From assembly GCA_012719555.1 (NCBI GenBank), contig JAAYAE010000400.1, positions 1 to 5,577 of the forward strand: 5,577 nucleotides of DNA, in the 5' to 3' direction. A program made the position numbers and the translations under genes. Below the pieces are notes generated by a model. That model had not been told where the DNA came from, made no database searches, and saw only the letters and a program-made list of their open reading frames with translations. This document shows positions 5,571 through 5,577 of the stretch, one piece after another; position 1 is the stretch's first letter; each line of letters begins with the position of its first letter. The DNA is from Acholeplasmataceae bacterium. GTDB taxonomy: Bacteria; Bacillota; Negativicutes; Acidaminococcales; Acidaminococcaceae.

Positions 5571-5577
5571 CATGCAA

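Noticed and set aside
5476..5577. Hairpin at the right edge as the operon's own plus-strand terminator
   Set aside because: There is no T-run on the plus-strand side. The seven-base U-tract exists only on the minus strand, so a converging gene explains it better.
1..5577. CRISPR array, tRNA or rRNA genes
   Set aside because: No regularly spaced direct repeats with spacers beyond the IS end motifs, and no cloverleaf or rRNA-like sequence was recognised.

Overview
The window looks like chromosomal DNA of an AT-rich, Gram-positive Firmicute, most likely a Clostridia-type bacterium. This rests on base composition, purine-rich ribosome binding sites, U-tract hairpin terminators and an S-layer homology (SLH) surface protein. 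The species cannot be fixed from the sequence.

Left part (1-1366): a minus-strand surface-protein locus that is now broken. A 291-codon fragment of an SLH-domain protein has lost its 5' end, including start codon, signal peptide and earlier SLH modules. It is followed on the same strand by a 37-codon reading frame (355-468) with a good ribosome binding site. That frame is almost entirely a signal peptide, with seven residues after the predicted cleavage site. A minus-strand terminator at 234-281 closes this unit. The first 233 bases hold hairpins but no gene.

Middle part (1367-2327): a left-truncated IS21-family insertion sequence. Only the last 26 codons plus stop of istA remain, overlapping an intact istB. 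The right end is present, with repeated CCGGCG-type motifs, the terminal CA, and an outward-facing TTGACA at its very edge. The left end is missing, so the SLH gene and the istA tail meet at a deletion or recombination junction near 1366/1367.

Right part (2444-5475): three plus-strand genes with short gaps (56 and 66 bases), probably one transcription unit. They are (1) a PIN-domain nuclease-like protein with an unrecognised C-terminal domain; (2) a 440-residue protein whose N-terminal half resembles an Fe-S family 4 uracil-DNA glycosylase, with all four cluster cysteines but altered catalytic motifs, and whose C-terminal half carries a HEPN-type RNIIVH motif; (3) a 251-residue second UDG-fold-like protein without the cysteines. 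A hairpin with a minus-strand U-tract (5535-5570) marks the end of a converging gene beyond the window.

The PIN / UDG-HEPN / UDG set next to mobile DNA is the most interesting content. Two predicted RNase-type modules combined with two degenerate base-recognition folds suggest a nucleic-acid sensor plus toxic-RNase effector, possibly an anti-phage or abortive-infection system. The domain readings come from motifs seen here. The defence role is inference.
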